Origin: Mammaliicoccus sciuri | GTDB taxonomy: Bacteria > Bacillota > Bacilli > Staphylococcales > Staphylococcaceae | DNA: 64,000 bases | NCBI RefSeq assembly: GCF_002901825.1 | Contig: NZ_PPQD01000007.1 | Coordinates: 16,241 to 80,240 of the forward strand | Reading direction: 5' to 3' | Part shown: positions 17,461 through 27,260 of the stretch, piece by piece | How the letters are laid out: each line of letters starts with the position of its first letter | Position numbering within the stretch: the first letter of the stretch is position 1 | The notes under the pieces: model-generated | The model's input: only the letters and a program-made list of their open reading frames with translations | What the model was told of the DNA's origin: nothing | Databases searched by the model: none | Translations under genes and position numbers: made by a program

Positions 17461-17479
17461 GATAATTTTCTAATATAAT
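17452..17479 (+). promoter_or_regulatory. mntA: Promoter of mntABC
   Basis: TTGACT at 17452-17457 and TATAAT at 17474-17479 with a 16-base spacer make a near-consensus SigA promoter, 51 bp before the mntA ATG. Confidence 0.85.
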
Positions 17480-17487
17480 CAAATTAT

Positions 17488-17507
17488 AGTTTAGGTTAAC
17501 CTAAACT
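17488..17507 (+). promoter_or_regulatory. MntR operator
   Basis: AGTTTAGGTTAACCTAAACT is a perfect 20-bp palindrome of the DtxR/MntR operator type. It starts nine bases after the -10 box, where bound MntR would block initiation of mntABC. Confidence 0.9.
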
Positions 17508-17529
17508 TATTTTTAGAAAAGGTGATAAC

Positions 17530-18243
17530 ATGTTGCAGGTAAAAAATTTGAATTTATATTTAGGTCAACAGCACATATTGCATGATATTAATTTAACAAT
17601 TAAATCTACAGGTGAATTAATTGGCATAATGGGACCAAATGGTGCAGGAAAATCTTCATTTATTAAATCGATTTTGGGTGAATTTAAGGCATCAGGTGAA
17701 GTTTATTGGCAAGATAAACCGATAAACCAACAGTTGAAACAGTTAACGTATATTCCTCAAAGAAATCAATTAGATCTAGATTTCCCTATCACTGTTCAAG
17801 ATAGTTTGTTAACAGGCTACTATGCTACATCAGGTTGGTTTAGACCGTTAAAAAAGGAAGCTTATCAAAAAAGGGATCAATTAATGTCAGAGTTACAACT
17901 AACTGAATTAAAGGATAAGACATTAAATCAATTAAGTGGTGGTCAATTACAACGTGTTCTTTTAGCAAAGTCTTTAATGAAAGACAGTGATTTATTATGT
18001 CTCGATGAACCATTTGTCGGCATTGATTTTAAGAGTGAAGAAATCATGATAAACATGCTTAGAAGATTAAAGTCAGAAGGAAAACTCATCATCATTGTTC
18101 ATCATGATATTCAAAAAGCCAAATTATATTTTGATAGAATCATCCTCCTCAATCGAACTATTAAATTTTTTGGCTCAGCATCTGAAGCTTTAACAGAACA
18201 CAATATTAAAGAAGTATTTCTAAAGGAAGGCGTTACACCATGA
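17530..18243 (+). CDS. mntA: Manganese ABC transporter ATPase MntA
   Basis: A 237-residue ABC ATPase of the zinc/manganese importer class. Walker A GPNGAGKSS, signature LSGGQLQRVLLAKSL, Walker B LLCLDEPFVGID and the switch histidine in VHHDIQKA are intact. It drives Mn(II) import with the permease MntB and lipoprotein MntC. The ATG follows AAAAGGTGATAAC. The stop overlaps the mntB start (ATGA), indicating coupled translation. A promoter and an MntR-type operator lie directly upstream. Confidence 0.93.
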   Translation: MLQVKNLNLYLGQQHILHDINLTIKSTGELIGIMGPNGAGKSSFIKSILGEFKASGEVYWQDKPINQQLKQLTYIPQRNQLDLDFPITVQDSLLTGYYATSGWFRPLKKEAYQKRDQLMSELQLTELKDKTLNQLSGGQLQRVLLAKSLMKDSDLLCLDEPFVGIDFKSEEIMINMLRRLKSEGKLIIIVHHDIQKAKLYFDRIILLNRTIKFFGSASEALTEHNIKEVFLKEGVTP

Positions 18244-19064
18244 TTAATGAATTTATCTCATCCCTAATACAATATAATTTTTTAAGTCGAGCACTGATTA
18301 CTGCAATTATAGTTGGTGTTGTCTGTGGCATTGTAGGTAGCCTCATAATATTAAGAGGTTTATCTTTAATGGGTGATGCTATGAGCCACGCTGTACTACC
18401 TGGTGTTGCAATAAGCTATGTATTAAACATCCCAATGTTTATAGGAGCCTTGTTCACGGGTATGTTAACGAGCTTTCTGATAGGTTATATTGCCCAACAC
18501 TCTAAAACTAAAAATGACGCAGCTATTGGTATTATCTTTACTGCATTCTTTTCCCTTGGAATTATTATCATAAGTCAAATTAACTCCTCTACTGATTTAT
18601 ATCATATTTTATTCGGGAACATACTAGCAGTAACTTCAAGTGCATTTTATACAACGAGTATTGTCAGTCTGATTGTTATCGCTTGTGTCATATTATTTTA
18701 CAAACCCTTGCATTTATCAACATTTGACCCTATTGCAGCTAGAATGAGTGGTTTAAATGTAAAATTCATTCATTATTTTGTCATGATGCTATTGGCGCTC
18801 GTAACAGTTGCTAGTTTACAAACAGTGGGCATTATACTTGTCGTTGCACTACTCATTACACCGAGTTCAGCTGCATTTTTAATAACTAAATCATTAAAAT
18901 CAATGATGATTGTCGCAAGTATTATCAGTGCAATATGTGCGGCCTGTGGCATGTATGTTAGCTACCTTTATAACTTACCAAGTGGCGCGTGTATCGTATT
19001 AGTCTGCTGCTTTGTATATATGATTACATTCACCATACATAAAATGAAAATGAAATTTGCTTAG
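18240..19064 (+). CDS. mntB: Manganese ABC transporter permease MntB
   Basis: A 274-residue ABC-3 family permease with eight or nine membrane helices. Typical blocks are VVCGIVGSLIILRGLSLMGDAMSHA at the N-terminal side and GIILVVALLITPSSAAFL in the second half. It forms the membrane channel for Mn(II) with MntA. It overlaps mntA by four bases and is followed by mntC after ten bases, all on the plus strand. Confidence 0.93.
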   Translation: MINEFISSLIQYNFLSRALITAIIVGVVCGIVGSLIILRGLSLMGDAMSHAVLPGVAISYVLNIPMFIGALFTGMLTSFLIGYIAQHSKTKNDAAIGIIFTAFFSLGIIIISQINSSTDLYHILFGNILAVTSSAFYTTSIVSLIVIACVILFYKPLHLSTFDPIAARMSGLNVKFIHYFVMMLLALVTVASLQTVGIILVVALLITPSSAAFLITKSLKSMMIVASIISAICAACGMYVSYLYNLPSGACIVLVCCFVYMITFTIHKMKMKFA

Positions 19065-19074
19065 GAGGTTAAAC

Positions 19075-19992
19075 ATGAAAAAGTTATTTATGCCTTTACT
19101 CGTCGTTATTATTTTATTAAGTGCTTGTAATGCGTCGTCTTCAAATGACGATAAAAATTTAAAAGTTGTAACAACAAACTCAATATTAGCTGATATGACA
19201 AAAGAAGTAACAAAGTCTGACGCAAAAGTTACAAGTATCGTTCCTATTGGACAAGACCCTCACGAATATGAAATCAAACCTAAAGACGTCAAAGCTTTAA
19301 CAGATGCAGATGTCATTATATATAATGGTTTTAATCTTGAAAGTGGAAATGGTTGGTTTGAAAAAGCATTAGAACAAGCAGGTAAAAAAATCTCAGACAA
19401 AAATGTTATTCAAGCAACTGAAGACGTTACGCCTATTTATTTAAAAGGTGGAGAAGGCGATAAAAATAAAATCGATCCACATGCTTGGTTAAGCATTGAA
19501 AATGGTATAAAATACGTAAATACAATTGAAAAGCACTTAAGTGATATAGATAAAGATCACAGTAAACAATTTAAAGATAATGCTGAGAAATACACGAATA
19601 AATTAGATAAACTACATCATAAAATGATGACAGCATTCAATGATATTCCTGAAGATAAACGTGCTTTTATAACAAGTGAAGGTGCATTTAAATACTTTGC
19701 GAAAAGCTATCATATTACACCAGGATATATATGGGAGATTAATACAGAAAAACAAGGTACACCAGACCAAATGAAACAAGCCATTAAATTTGTGAAAGAC
19801 CACGATTTAAAATCATTAGTCGTCGAAACAAGTGTTGATAAGAAAAGTATGCAGACATTAGCAGAAGAAACAAACCTCAACATTAAAGATGAAGTATTTA
19901 CAGATTCAATCGGTAAAAAAGAATCTAAAGGTAACTCATATTACAATATGATGGAACACAATGCAGAAGCTATTCATAACAGTATGAAATAA
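19075..19992 (+). CDS. mntC: Manganese-binding lipoprotein MntC
   Basis: A 305-residue cluster A-I solute-binding lipoprotein. The signal peptide ends in the lipobox LLSAC, with Cys18 as the lipid anchor. Metal-ligand motifs of the family are present: GQDPHEYE, IDPHAWLS, TSEGAFKYF and the C-terminal EVFTDSIG. It captures Mn(II) at the outer face of the membrane for MntAB. The frame opens at 19057, but AGGAGG six bases before the ATG at 19075 fixes the start. A strong terminator follows the stop. Confidence 0.94.
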   Translation: MKKLFMPLLVVIILLSACNASSSNDDKNLKVVTTNSILADMTKEVTKSDAKVTSIVPIGQDPHEYEIKPKDVKALTDADVIIYNGFNLESGNGWFEKALEQAGKKISDKNVIQATEDVTPIYLKGGEGDKNKIDPHAWLSIENGIKYVNTIEKHLSDIDKDHSKQFKDNAEKYTNKLDKLHHKMMTAFNDIPEDKRAFITSEGAFKYFAKSYHITPGYIWEINTEKQGTPDQMKQAIKFVKDHDLKSLVVETSVDKKSMQTLAEETNLNIKDEVFTDSIGKKESKGNSYYNMMEHNAEAIHNSMK

Positions 19993-19995
19993 TGA

Positions 19996-20036
19996 AAAAA
20001 GAGGTCGAGATTTAATCATCTCGACCTCTTTTTTGT
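19996..20036 (+). terminator. Terminator of mntABC
   Basis: AAAAAAGAGGTCGAGAT and ATCTCGACCTCTTTTTT form a long perfect stem around a six-base loop just after the mntC stop; flanking A and T runs make it usable in both directions. Confidence 0.92.
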
Positions 20037-20046
20037 GTATTTAACT

Positions 20047-20123
20047 ATCATTATTCTGAATTCTGGTAATTAGAACTCGTATCCTTACGGACATTTCTCA
20101 GAATTCTGTCCCTAACGACACCC
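20047..20123. repeat. Solo composite unit of 40-bp repeat family C
   Basis: One copy of the ATTCTGAATTCTGGTAATTAGAA segment core (20051-20074) is followed by one copy of the 40-bp unit containing GGACATTTCTCAGAATTCTG then TCCCTAACGACACC (20083-20123). Both segments recur at 56106-56416 and 47431-47503. It lies between the converging mntC and mnhG2 genes. Confidence 0.8.
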
Positions 20124-20151
20124 ATAACATACACTTCTCAAACAATATCTA

Positions 20152-20643
20152 TTATTTTAATGTTGGATCATCTTTTTTCATGACTTGTTTATATTTACTA
20201 AATGTTTCTTTATCATTTTTAGAAAATGCTTCGTTCATCATTTGTCTTTTTTCGGCTCTTCTTCTTCTGTCTTTTTTTGTTTCTTTACGATCATACCTGA
20301 AGTTTAGTGAAGTACCTTTTTTAGTAAATTCTTTCATATACATATATGATCCTGAATTATAAGCTGCTCTAATAATCATATGCCCTGCTACTGGAGATGT
20401 TAAATATAAGAACAATATTGTTAATAATGTACGGACACTAAAGTATTCTTGTGTCACTAAGAAATATATAAACACACCTGTCAAAGTAAGCAACACAGAT
20501 AATGTAGAGCTTTTAGTAGCGGCATGACTTCGAAGAAATGTATCTCTAAAGCGTACAATTCCTATCGCACTAATGAGCGCTGCTATTGAACCTAACAATA
20601 TTGATAAAGCGGCAATTAAACTAACGATCTCGCTTAGATTCAA
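20152..20643 (-). CDS. mnhG2: Na+/H+ antiporter Mnh2 subunit G
   Basis: A MnhG/MrpG protein of about 163 residues with three membrane helices and the core [23 protein letters not shown] charged C-terminal tail of some 60 residues ([18 protein letters not shown]) extends beyond the membrane part; the long form is characteristic of the Mnh2 rather than the Mnh1 paralogue. It is the last gene of the operon and overlaps mnhF2 slightly. A GTG at 20649 is possible, but AAGGGGG is eight bases before the TTG at 20641-20643, which is preferred. Confidence 0.88.
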   Translation of the reverse strand: MNLSEIVSLIAALSILLGSIAALISAIGIVRFRDTFLRSHAATKSSTLSVLLTLTGVFIYFLVTQEYFSVRTLLTILFLYLTSPVAGHMIIRAAYNSGSYMYMKEFTKKGTSLNFRYDRKETKKDRRRRAEKRQMMNEAFSKNDKETFSKYKQVMKKDDPTLK

Positions 20644-20914
20644 AGACACGACCCCCTTCTATGAAACGTGAAATACCTACTGTACTCAAGAAAGAAAGTA
20701 TTGCGATAATTAAACTCGCTTCTAAATAACTGAATGTATCATAAATAATGCTTAATACCCCTACTACGGAAACTAGAATCGCACCGATAGCATCAAAAGC
20801 AATGACTCTATCTGCGGTAGTAGGACCTATGATCATTCTGAGAAGTACGACAACAATGGAAATACCATATATAACAAGCGCTGTTTTGATAATTGCTAAA
20901 ATGATAAATGACAT
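20621..20914 (-). CDS. mnhF2: Na+/H+ antiporter Mnh2 subunit F
   Basis: A 97-residue MnhF/MrpF subunit with three membrane helices and the family block [20 protein letters not shown]. Mrp complexes are multi-subunit cation/proton antiporters related to the membrane arm of complex I. The start codon overlaps the mnhE2 stop by one base, and the end overlaps mnhG2. Confidence 0.92.
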   Translation of the reverse strand: MSFIILAIIKTALVIYGISIVVVLLRMIIGPTTADRVIAFDAIGAILVSVVGVLSIIYDTFSYLEASLIIAILSFLSTVGISRFIEGGRVFESKRDR

Positions 20915-21396
20915 TATTTAAGCACCTCCCAGATTAGTTTTTCGTATTTCTTAATTTGCTTCGTTAAAATTTCTTTTTCTTTATCTGAAATATCAATTGC
21001 ATGTATAAAGAATCTTCTACCATCAGGTGAAAGTCTAAGCACGACGGAACCTGGTGTAAGCATAATAAGCAATGTTAACAATGTAATCGCCCAATCTTGT
21101 TTTAACGTTGTTTCATAAGTTACAAGACCTGGATTAACTTTGTTCGTTTTAAATAAAATATAATTGATTGTTGTCATACTTGAAGTCACAAGTTGATAGT
21201 TATAAACACATATAAACTTGAAGATTACCCAAACCTTTTTCAAGTAGAAGACATGTCCGAAGAATCTATGCATTAAATAAACAATAAAGATACCAATGAG
21301 ATATCCACCAACAAAGGTTGATAAATGAAATTTATCTTCATCTTGGAACAGCGTCCATAAGAAGGCGATTAAAATATTTAATAACAACTGTGCCAT
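20914..21396 (-). CDS. mnhE2: Na+/H+ antiporter Mnh2 subunit E
   Basis: A 160-residue MnhE/MrpE subunit, the same length as S. aureus MnhE2. N-terminal hydrophobic helices ([24 protein letters not shown]) are followed by the conserved [19 protein letters not shown] and a soluble C-terminal tail with FFIHAIDIS. It is two bases downstream of mnhD2 and joined to mnhF2 by a one-base overlap. Confidence 0.92.
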   Translation of the reverse strand: MAQLLLNILIAFLWTLFQDEDKFHLSTFVGGYLIGIFIVYLMHRFFGHVFYLKKVWVIFKFICVYNYQLVTSSMTTINYILFKTNKVNPGLVTYETTLKQDWAITLLTLLIMLTPGSVVLRLSPDGRRFFIHAIDISDKEKEILTKQIKKYEKLIWEVLK

Positions 21397-21398
21397 TA

Positions 21399-22895
21399 TT
21401 ACTTCGCCTCCACTTCTACGTTTGGAATAATTTCTTTAATATATGACTGTTCATGTATGTTAAATTGTGCTGCTAATTCTGAAATGTTTAATACATATTG
21501 TGATGCAATACCTAATAATATGGTAGCTACTGTTAATATAATCATCGCGTATAATTTATGTTTAGAAAGTGGAACTTTGTCAACTTTAGGAATATCGTTT
21601 CTACCGAAGTACATCACTAAGAAAATTCTTAGTAAACTGTACATTGCGATGACACTTGTAATTACCATCACGATGACACCAATTGTATAACCATTATCTA
21701 AAGCACCTTTAATAATTAATAATTTCCCAGGAAATCCACTAAATGGTGGTACACCACCGATTGATAAAATCGTGATAAAGAATATAATCCCTAGACTCGG
21801 ATAATATTTAATTAATCCACCAAATTGATCATAATATCTCGTGCCAGATAATAATACGAAAGTACCAATGATTAAGAATAGTAATGTTTTGATAATCATA
21901 TCGTGACTGACATAGAATATTGCGCCCGTGATGCCATCACTATTATTTGCACTTAAACCGAGAACAGCAAATCCTATTGATAAAATAACTTGGTACGCTG
22001 CAATCTTTTTAATATCTTTAAATCCTAATACACCGATACTGCCGATGATCATTGTGATGATAGCCATGATATATAAAAGGAAGTGTGTAACTTCTGGCTT
22101 TTCATCGAACATCAACACCATAACTCTTATCAATGCATAAACTCCGACTTTAGTCATTAGGCTGGCAAACAATGCTGCTAACTCAGTGTTTAAAGCTGCA
22201 TATGCTTTCGGCAACCACATAAACATGACTAAAGCTGCTTTACCACCAAAGACAAAAATCATAATAACTGCTACTAAAGTAACGGTCGTTGGTTGATTGC
22301 TTTCAGTAATACGCATTGCGATATGTCCAAAGTTCAAAGTACCTAACGTTCCATATAAATATGCTACACCCATTAAGAAGAACCAAGAACTGACAACGTT
22401 AATAACAACATAGATAACACTCGCTCTTAATTGTTCAATAGATTGTCCAAGTGTTAATAATACAAATGATGCTAATAACATAATTTCAAACATAACGTAT
22501 AAATTAAAGATATCTGCCGTTAAGAAGCTTCCGTTTACACCTGTTAATAAAAATAGTATAAAAGATGGTAAGAAATATCTATTTGCTACTCTTTCTCGCT
22601 TACCAAAACCAAAATATATAATAACTGTTACAACAAAACAAGAAACAGTTGTAAATAGAAGTGCCAATTCATCTCCGACAAATTGTATACCAAATGGAGG
22701 TTGCCAATCACCAAAGTTAATAACGAGTACTTTATTTAAACTGACTTCTACCAGAAGCCATGCTGTGATGATTGTTGTGATTGCTAAACTCGTTATCGCG
22801 ATACGTCTTGTTAAAGCTAAACGTTCTTTAAAGAAGAACAATATTAATCCAGTAATTAAAGGTACGAGTAATGGTACTAATATTAAATTATTCAT
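21399..22895 (-). CDS. mnhD2: Na+/H+ antiporter Mnh2 subunit D
   Basis: A 498-residue proton-translocating subunit, identical in length to S. aureus MnhD2, with about 14 membrane helices. It carries the complex I-like blocks [20 protein letters not shown] (with the key glutamate of helix 5) and [26 protein letters not shown] cut here to its [11 protein letters not shown] end, plus [18 protein letters not shown]. It starts eight bases inside the end of mnhC2. Confidence 0.94.
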   Translation of the reverse strand: MNNLILVPLLVPLITGLILFFFKERLALTRRIAITSLAITTIITAWLLVEVSLNKVLVINFGDWQPPFGIQFVGDELALLFTTVSCFVVTVIIYFGFGKRERVANRYFLPSFILFLLTGVNGSFLTADIFNLYVMFEIMLLASFVLLTLGQSIEQLRASVIYVVINVVSSWFFLMGVAYLYGTLGTLNFGHIAMRITESNQPTTVTLVAVIMIFVFGGKAALVMFMWLPKAYAALNTELAALFASLMTKVGVYALIRVMVLMFDEKPEVTHFLLYIMAIITMIIGSIGVLGFKDIKKIAAYQVILSIGFAVLGLSANNSDGITGAIFYVSHDMIIKTLLFLIIGTFVLLSGTRYYDQFGGLIKYYPSLGIIFFITILSIGGVPPFSGFPGKLLIIKGALDNGYTIGVIVMVITSVIAMYSLLRIFLVMYFGRNDIPKVDKVPLSKHKLYAMIILTVATILLGIASQYVLNISELAAQFNIHEQSYIKEIIPNVEVEAK

Positions 22896-23235
22896 CTACA
22901 TCTTCATCCTCACCGCGTAACGCTTCTATTCTATTTACTTTCGTCAACTTAAATGTTCTATATATAAGCACGAGTAAAAATGCTGTAACAGCAAAACCAA
23001 TAACGATAGCTGTTAAGATTAATGCTTGTGGTAAAGGATCGACATAATCTTTTCCTTCTCCATTAATAAGTGGAACATTATTTCCACCAAACTCGCTCAT
23101 TGATAAAATCATTAAGTTTGCTACGTGTGTATAAATTGCTGTACCAATAACAATTCGAATTAAGTTCTTAGACAAAATCATATATGTTCCTACAAACGTG
23201 AGTACGCCTATTATAATGACAAGTATTAAATTCAA
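22888..23235 (-). CDS. mnhC2: Na+/H+ antiporter Mnh2 subunit C
   Basis: A 115-residue NuoK-like subunit with three membrane helices ([50 protein letters not shown]) and a short acidic C-terminal tail. It overlaps mnhB2 upstream by four bases (ATGA type) and mnhD2 downstream by eight bases, the usual packing of Mrp operons. Confidence 0.93.
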   Translation of the reverse strand: MNLILVIIIGVLTFVGTYMILSKNLIRIVIGTAIYTHVANLMILSMSEFGGNNVPLINGEGKDYVDPLPQALILTAIVIGFAVTAFLLVLIYRTFKLTKVNRIEALRGEDEDVDE

Positions 23236-23657
23236 CTGTTATCACCACTTATCGCAAGCATGATTGTTACAACAGCCCCTACTACAGTAAGTAGTATGCC
23301 GAGCTCGAATAGTGTAACGCTTGATAAATGAATCTCACCTAACAACGGCCAAGTCATATAGCCATCTTCATGTGTTAGCATCGGATGCCCAAAGAACATA
23401 GGAATAATACCTGTACCAATTGAAATGAGACATCCAATAATCGTAACTGCTCTAAAGTCTAATGGCATAGATTGAACGACTGTTTCCACATCAAAAGCTA
23501 AAAACATTAAGATAAAGGCTGAGCTAAAGACGAGTCCACCTATAAACCCACCACCTGGGTTATCGTGACCAGCAAGAAAAATATAAAATCCAAACGTCAA
23601 TATTATGAATATAGCAATTTTAGATATCGTTTCTAATACAACATCATTTTCTTTCAT
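23232..23657 (-). CDS. mnhB2: Na+/H+ antiporter Mnh2 subunit B
   Basis: A 141-residue MnhB/MrpB subunit with four helices and the strongly conserved [20 protein letters not shown]. The preferred start at 23657 (MKENDVV) gives exactly the S. aureus MnhB2 length and N-terminus; an ATG three codons upstream has its ribosome binding site too close. The start lies inside the end of mnhA2. Confidence 0.92.
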   Translation of the reverse strand: MKENDVVLETISKIAIFIILTFGFYIFLAGHDNPGGGFIGGLVFSSAFILMFLAFDVETVVQSMPLDFRAVTIIGCLISIGTGIIPMFFGHPMLTHEDGYMTWPLLGEIHLSSVTLFELGILLTVVGAVVTIMLAISGDNS

Positions 23658-26043
23658 TTGGCTCATCCTTTCTTATCTTAAATTTAACTAATGTAAATAT
23701 GCCTAATCCTGCAATTAATATAACGATCCCTTCAAGCATTGTATCTAATGCTCTAAAGTCTCCTAGAATACCATTGACGATATTTTTAACACCTGCTAAT
23801 TCGTATGCATTATCATAGTAGAATGAAATTTTGTCGAACAGACTATCTTGTTGCATCATAATAACAAAGACAACAACAAAGACTGCCATTAATAAAGCAA
23901 TTGTTAATTTCACAATTTCACTGATAACATTTGGTGTATCCTTCTGAACATTTGGTAAATGATAGAAGACTAATAAGAATAATACTGTCGTAATCGTTTC
24001 TATAACAAGTTGAGTTAAAGCTAAATCAGGTGCTTTCATAAATATGAATACGACCGCGATTGAATATCCGATGACACCATTTAAAATTGTCATTGTCATT
24101 CTTTCTCGAATAAACATTAATGCTGTTGCAGTAATCACAATATTAATTAATATAATGATTTCAAATGTTGTCGCTTCAGTAATATGGTAATAAGCAATAT
24201 CATAAATACCTACTTGATAAATACCATATCCCATAATGACAAAGAAGATTACATAGATAATGTGTAAATATTGGTTCAGTTTATTATTCATAATACCTTG
24301 AATTGAAAATGTACTGATACGATCTAATGCATCCATACCTTTCGTATATAGCGTATTGATTTCTAAGTTTTTAGAAATCTTACTATAAATAACATCCCAT
24401 TTTGGCACGAGTATAAGAAGAGTCCCAATAATGTATATGCCAAGTGTTAAGAATAATTCCACTGTAAATCCATGCCATGCTTTAATATGTGGTAAATGAG
24501 CCATAATCTCGCTATCGTGGAAGATATCTCTTAATGCTGGTCCAATTAGATATTCTCCTAGTACATTTGGTACAAAGAAAATGATTGGAACAAACAATAC
24601 GATAATCATTGGTGAGATTAATAACCCGCCGCCATCATGACGCGGTACTTTCGGTAATTGCTCTTTTTTAAGCTTACCGAAAAATGGTTCTTTAATGAGT
24701 TTAATACAATATACAAATGTAAATATACTGCCGACAAAGCCAGCTAATATCATCACGGTAGACATCGTTTGATTAAAGATATCTGTGTGACCTGTTTCTA
24801 CTAAACTCGTAAAGAACTTCTCTTTACTTAAGAAACCATTAAATAAGGGTATACCTGCCATAGATAGTGCACTGATTGTCATAACGATTGCAGTTATTGG
24901 CATGATTGTTTTTAATCCGCCAAGCTTTTTAACATCTCTTGTTCCTGTTTCATGGTCGATAATACCGACACCCATAAATAGAACACTTTTGAAAATCGCA
25001 TGATTTATTAAATGGAATATTGCTGCAAATAAACTCGCTAAAAAGATTTCATTATCTGCTTTAAAATTACTATTTAATGCTAATAACCCTAAACCGATCA
25101 TCGTCATAATCATACCGAGCTGACTGATTGTTGAATAGGCAAGCATGGCTTTTAAATCTTTCTTGTTAACTGCAAAGAATGAACCAACTAATAACGTCAC
25201 TAAACCGATTGTGACTACTGTATAAACGACCCATGTACTTTGACCGATAATTGGTGTAAATCTTAATAATAAATATAATCCTGCTTTAACCATTGTTGCT
25301 GAATGTAAATAAGCACTGACAGGTGTTGGTGCTTCCATTGCATCTGGTAACCAAATATGAAATGGAAATTGTGCAGATTTCGTGAATGCTCCGAGTAAGA
25401 TTAAAATGACTGCAAGTACAAACCATGGTGATTCATAAATTTTATCAATCATACCGACTTGTTCAGTAATTGTATTCGTACCCGTAATGCTGTATAGCAA
25501 AATCAAACCTACTAACATTGCCATACCGCCAAACACTGTAATTAAGAATGATTTCAAAGCACCTTCTTGACTCTTTCTACGTTGATACCAATATGAAATG
25601 AGCAAGAATGAAGAAATACTTGTTAACTCCCAAAATGTATACAACAATATCGTATTATTTGAAAGTACGACACCTAACATTGCTAACATAAACATTAACA
25701 AATACGTATAAAATCTTGGAAGATTCTCTTTTTCATGGGAAAGATAATAAATGGCATATAAGAAGACACCTGCACCAATTAATGAAATAAGTAGTGCAAA
25801 AATTAAAGATAGACCATCTAAACGTAAATCTAAATTAACATCTACAAGTGGAATCCACTCTTGGAAATAAGTAATACTTTGGCCAGCATATATCGTCTTA
25901 ATCTGACTTAAGAAATATATGGAACTTAGAACTGGCGCAATTAAACTTAGCCATCCAGCAAATCGGCTAAACTTTGTATTCATCGTCATGAGCACGATCG
26001 AAATCACAACGATAATCATTAAAAACAGCCATATTAAAGCCAT
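23644..26043 (-). CDS. mnhA2: Na+/H+ antiporter Mnh2 subunit A
   Basis: A 799-residue subunit, close to the 800 residues of S. aureus MnhA2. The N-terminal NuoL-like part includes [39 protein letters not shown] core residues and [16 protein letters not shown]; the C-terminal MrpA-specific part includes [20 protein letters not shown] and the domain related to NuoJ. It carries proton and cation paths of the antiporter, which supports Na+ and alkaline tolerance. It lies 18 bp downstream of a degenerate recombinase gene on the same strand, so that gene may lead the operon. Confidence 0.95.
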   Translation of the reverse strand: MALIWLFLMIIVVISIVLMTMNTKFSRFAGWLSLIAPVLSSIYFLSQIKTIYAGQSITYFQEWIPLVDVNLDLRLDGLSLIFALLISLIGAGVFLYAIYYLSHEKENLPRFYTYLLMFMLAMLGVVLSNNTILLYTFWELTSISSFLLISYWYQRRKSQEGALKSFLITVFGGMAMLVGLILLYSITGTNTITEQVGMIDKIYESPWFVLAVILILLGAFTKSAQFPFHIWLPDAMEAPTPVSAYLHSATMVKAGLYLLLRFTPIIGQSTWVVYTVVTIGLVTLLVGSFFAVNKKDLKAMLAYSTISQLGMIMTMIGLGLLALNSNFKADNEIFLASLFAAIFHLINHAIFKSVLFMGVGIIDHETGTRDVKKLGGLKTIMPITAIVMTISALSMAGIPLFNGFLSKEKFFTSLVETGHTDIFNQTMSTVMILAGFVGSIFTFVYCIKLIKEPFFGKLKKEQLPKVPRHDGGGLLISPMIIVLFVPIIFFVPNVLGEYLIGPALRDIFHDSEIMAHLPHIKAWHGFTVELFLTLGIYIIGTLLILVPKWDVIYSKISKNLEINTLYTKGMDALDRISTFSIQGIMNNKLNQYLHIIYVIFFVIMGYGIYQVGIYDIAYYHITEATTFEIIILINIVITATALMFIRERMTMTILNGVIGYSIAVVFIFMKAPDLALTQLVIETITTVLFLLVFYHLPNVQKDTPNVISEIVKLTIALLMAVFVVVFVIMMQQDSLFDKISFYYDNAYELAGVKNIVNGILGDFRALDTMLEGIVILIAGLGIFTLVKFKIRKDEPNERK

Positions 26044-26061
26044 ACATTGACCCCTTTCTCT

Positions 26062-26613
26062 CTATATATTAAGTTCAATTGTCGTTTCTTTTTTTATTGT
26101 CGTGACATCAATGAATTTTAAAGTTTCTATTAAAGATTGATGTCCGAGGTATTTTTGAATAATCGAAACAGATACCCCTGATTTGAAGGCATGATATGCA
26201 AAAGTCTTTCTTAACGAGTACAACCCGATATTCTTCAACCCTACTTCTTCAGCTGCAACATGTATAATTCGATAAGCTTGTTGCCTTGATAATTGTTTTT
26301 TTGTTTTGATGGACATAAACACAAAGTCATCTCTTTTTAATCCTTCTTCATATATAAAAGTGGATAAACTTGATCTCAAATGTAACGGTATAACAACTTT
26401 AATTAAATCCTGTTCGTCATTTATCCAATCTTGCTTTATATCATTGTCCTCATCAAATAAATCTTGGACCGTTAAATTAAGTAGCTGGTTTACTTTCATA
26501 CCCGTATGAATAGCTAAGCTAAACAATAAATAGTCTCGTTCACTATGTGATTTCAATACTTCATACATTGCTCTAATGTCATCTTTATTCTTAATTGGAG
26601 ATACTTGTTGCAT
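26062..26613 (-). CDS. Degenerate tyrosine-recombinase-fold protein at the head of the mnh2 operon
   Basis: A 183-residue protein with the catalytic-domain fold of tyrosine recombinases but no N-terminal core-binding domain. It keeps the second arginine (Arg135 in LRKTF) and the histidine of LGHQS (His158). Three active-site positions differ: the first arginine is Lys40 (TGMKVNQLL against the usual TGLR), the HxLR histidine is Tyr132, and the nucleophilic tyrosine is Phe167 (ETLKFIDV against the usual TTxxYxHV). It is therefore unlikely to cut DNA. A comparable recombinase-like gene beside mnh2 is, from memory, also found in S. aureus. The 18-bp gap to mnhA2 suggests co-transcription; a DNA-binding or regulatory role is conceivable but unproven. 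Confidence 0.8.
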   Translation of the reverse strand: MQQVSPIKNKDDIRAMYEVLKSHSERDYLLFSLAIHTGMKVNQLLNLTVQDLFDEDNDIKQDWINDEQDLIKVVIPLHLRSSLSTFIYEEGLKRDDFVFMSIKTKKQLSRQQAYRIIHVAAEEVGLKNIGLYSLRKTFAYHAFKSGVSVSIIQKYLGHQSLIETLKFIDVTTIKKETTIELNI

Positions 26614-26749
26614 AAATTTGGTCCATCCTTCCTAATTAAGGTACATATTAATAATAATATATATTTGAGTAACATGAAAGTAATTTATACATTTTTTTGT
26701 CGTTTTTACATACTTGCTTCGATATATAAAGTGAAAGGAGGTTTTAATC

Positions 26750-26959
26750 ATGGAAACAGTTAAAGATATCAACATCATTTTATTGCATCAGTATTTAGAT
26801 GAAGCTTCTAAAGTAAAAACTGTTCAACGTAAATTTAATGCAATTAATTTAAATGTTACACCCGAACAAGTTAAAACTTTTAAAGGCATTATCGAAACAT
26901 TAAGTGACGAGAAATTTAAAGATGCATATATCGTCAAAACAATACAGATAGAGAATTAA
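26750..26959 (+). CDS. DUF1659-like small protein
   Basis: A 69-residue protein with a strong AAAGGAGG site before its ATG. Its second half (LNVTPEQVKTFKGIIETLSDEKFKDAYIVKTIQIEN cut to its pattern 'TPEQ...I..LS') resembles the DUF1659 family. It is followed after 31 bp by a DUF2922 gene; the two families commonly pair in Bacilli. No membrane segment, signal peptide or catalytic motif is seen. Function unknown. Family assignment is from pattern memory and is moderate. Confidence 0.7.
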   Translation: METVKDINIILLHQYLDEASKVKTVQRKFNAINLNVTPEQVKTFKGIIETLSDEKFKDAYIVKTIQIEN

Positions 26960-26990
26960 TGCTATCTAAAAAGATTTAGGAGGTGAAAAT

Positions 26991-27206
26991 ATGAAAAGAG
27001 TATTAGAATTAACATTCAAAACATCTTTAGATAAAACATTCACATTACAAATTCAAAATCCAAAAGCAGACTTATCAAGTGATATCGTTGAAAATGCGAT
27101 GAATAAAATTATGAATCTTAACTTATTTAACTTAAACAAAGGTGAGCTCGTATCAATCCATTCCGCACAATATATCGAGCGCAGCACACGCCAATTGATT
27201 AAATAA
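26991..27206 (+). CDS. DUF2922 family small protein
   Basis: A 71-residue protein with the DUF2922 pattern: a short strand KRVLELTFKTSLDKTFTLQI, then NPKADLSSDIVENAMNKIM, and a C-terminal stretch with IHSAQYIERSTRQ. It has the strong ribosome binding site AGGAGGTG. It is the second gene of a two-gene unit with the DUF1659-like gene and ends in a terminator shared with the converging SarA-family gene. Function unknown. Confidence 0.82.
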   Translation: MKRVLELTFKTSLDKTFTLQIQNPKADLSSDIVENAMNKIMNLNLFNLNKGELVSIHSAQYIERSTRQLIK

Positions 27207-27217
27207 ATATACTAGAG

Positions 27218-27260
27218 TAACAGAAAAGGCAAGGACATTAATTTTGTCCTTGCCTTTTTC
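27218..27260. terminator. Bidirectional terminator
   Basis: AAAAGGCAAGGACA and TGTCCTTGCCTTTT (with a short loop) form a stable hairpin with flanking A and T runs between the converging DUF2922 and SarA-family genes. Confidence 0.88.

Noticed and set aside
26062..26613. Integrase marking a prophage, genomic island or integron
   Set aside because: The gene lies in a housekeeping context beside mnh2, lacks catalytic residues, and no phage, transposition or att-like direct repeats are nearby.
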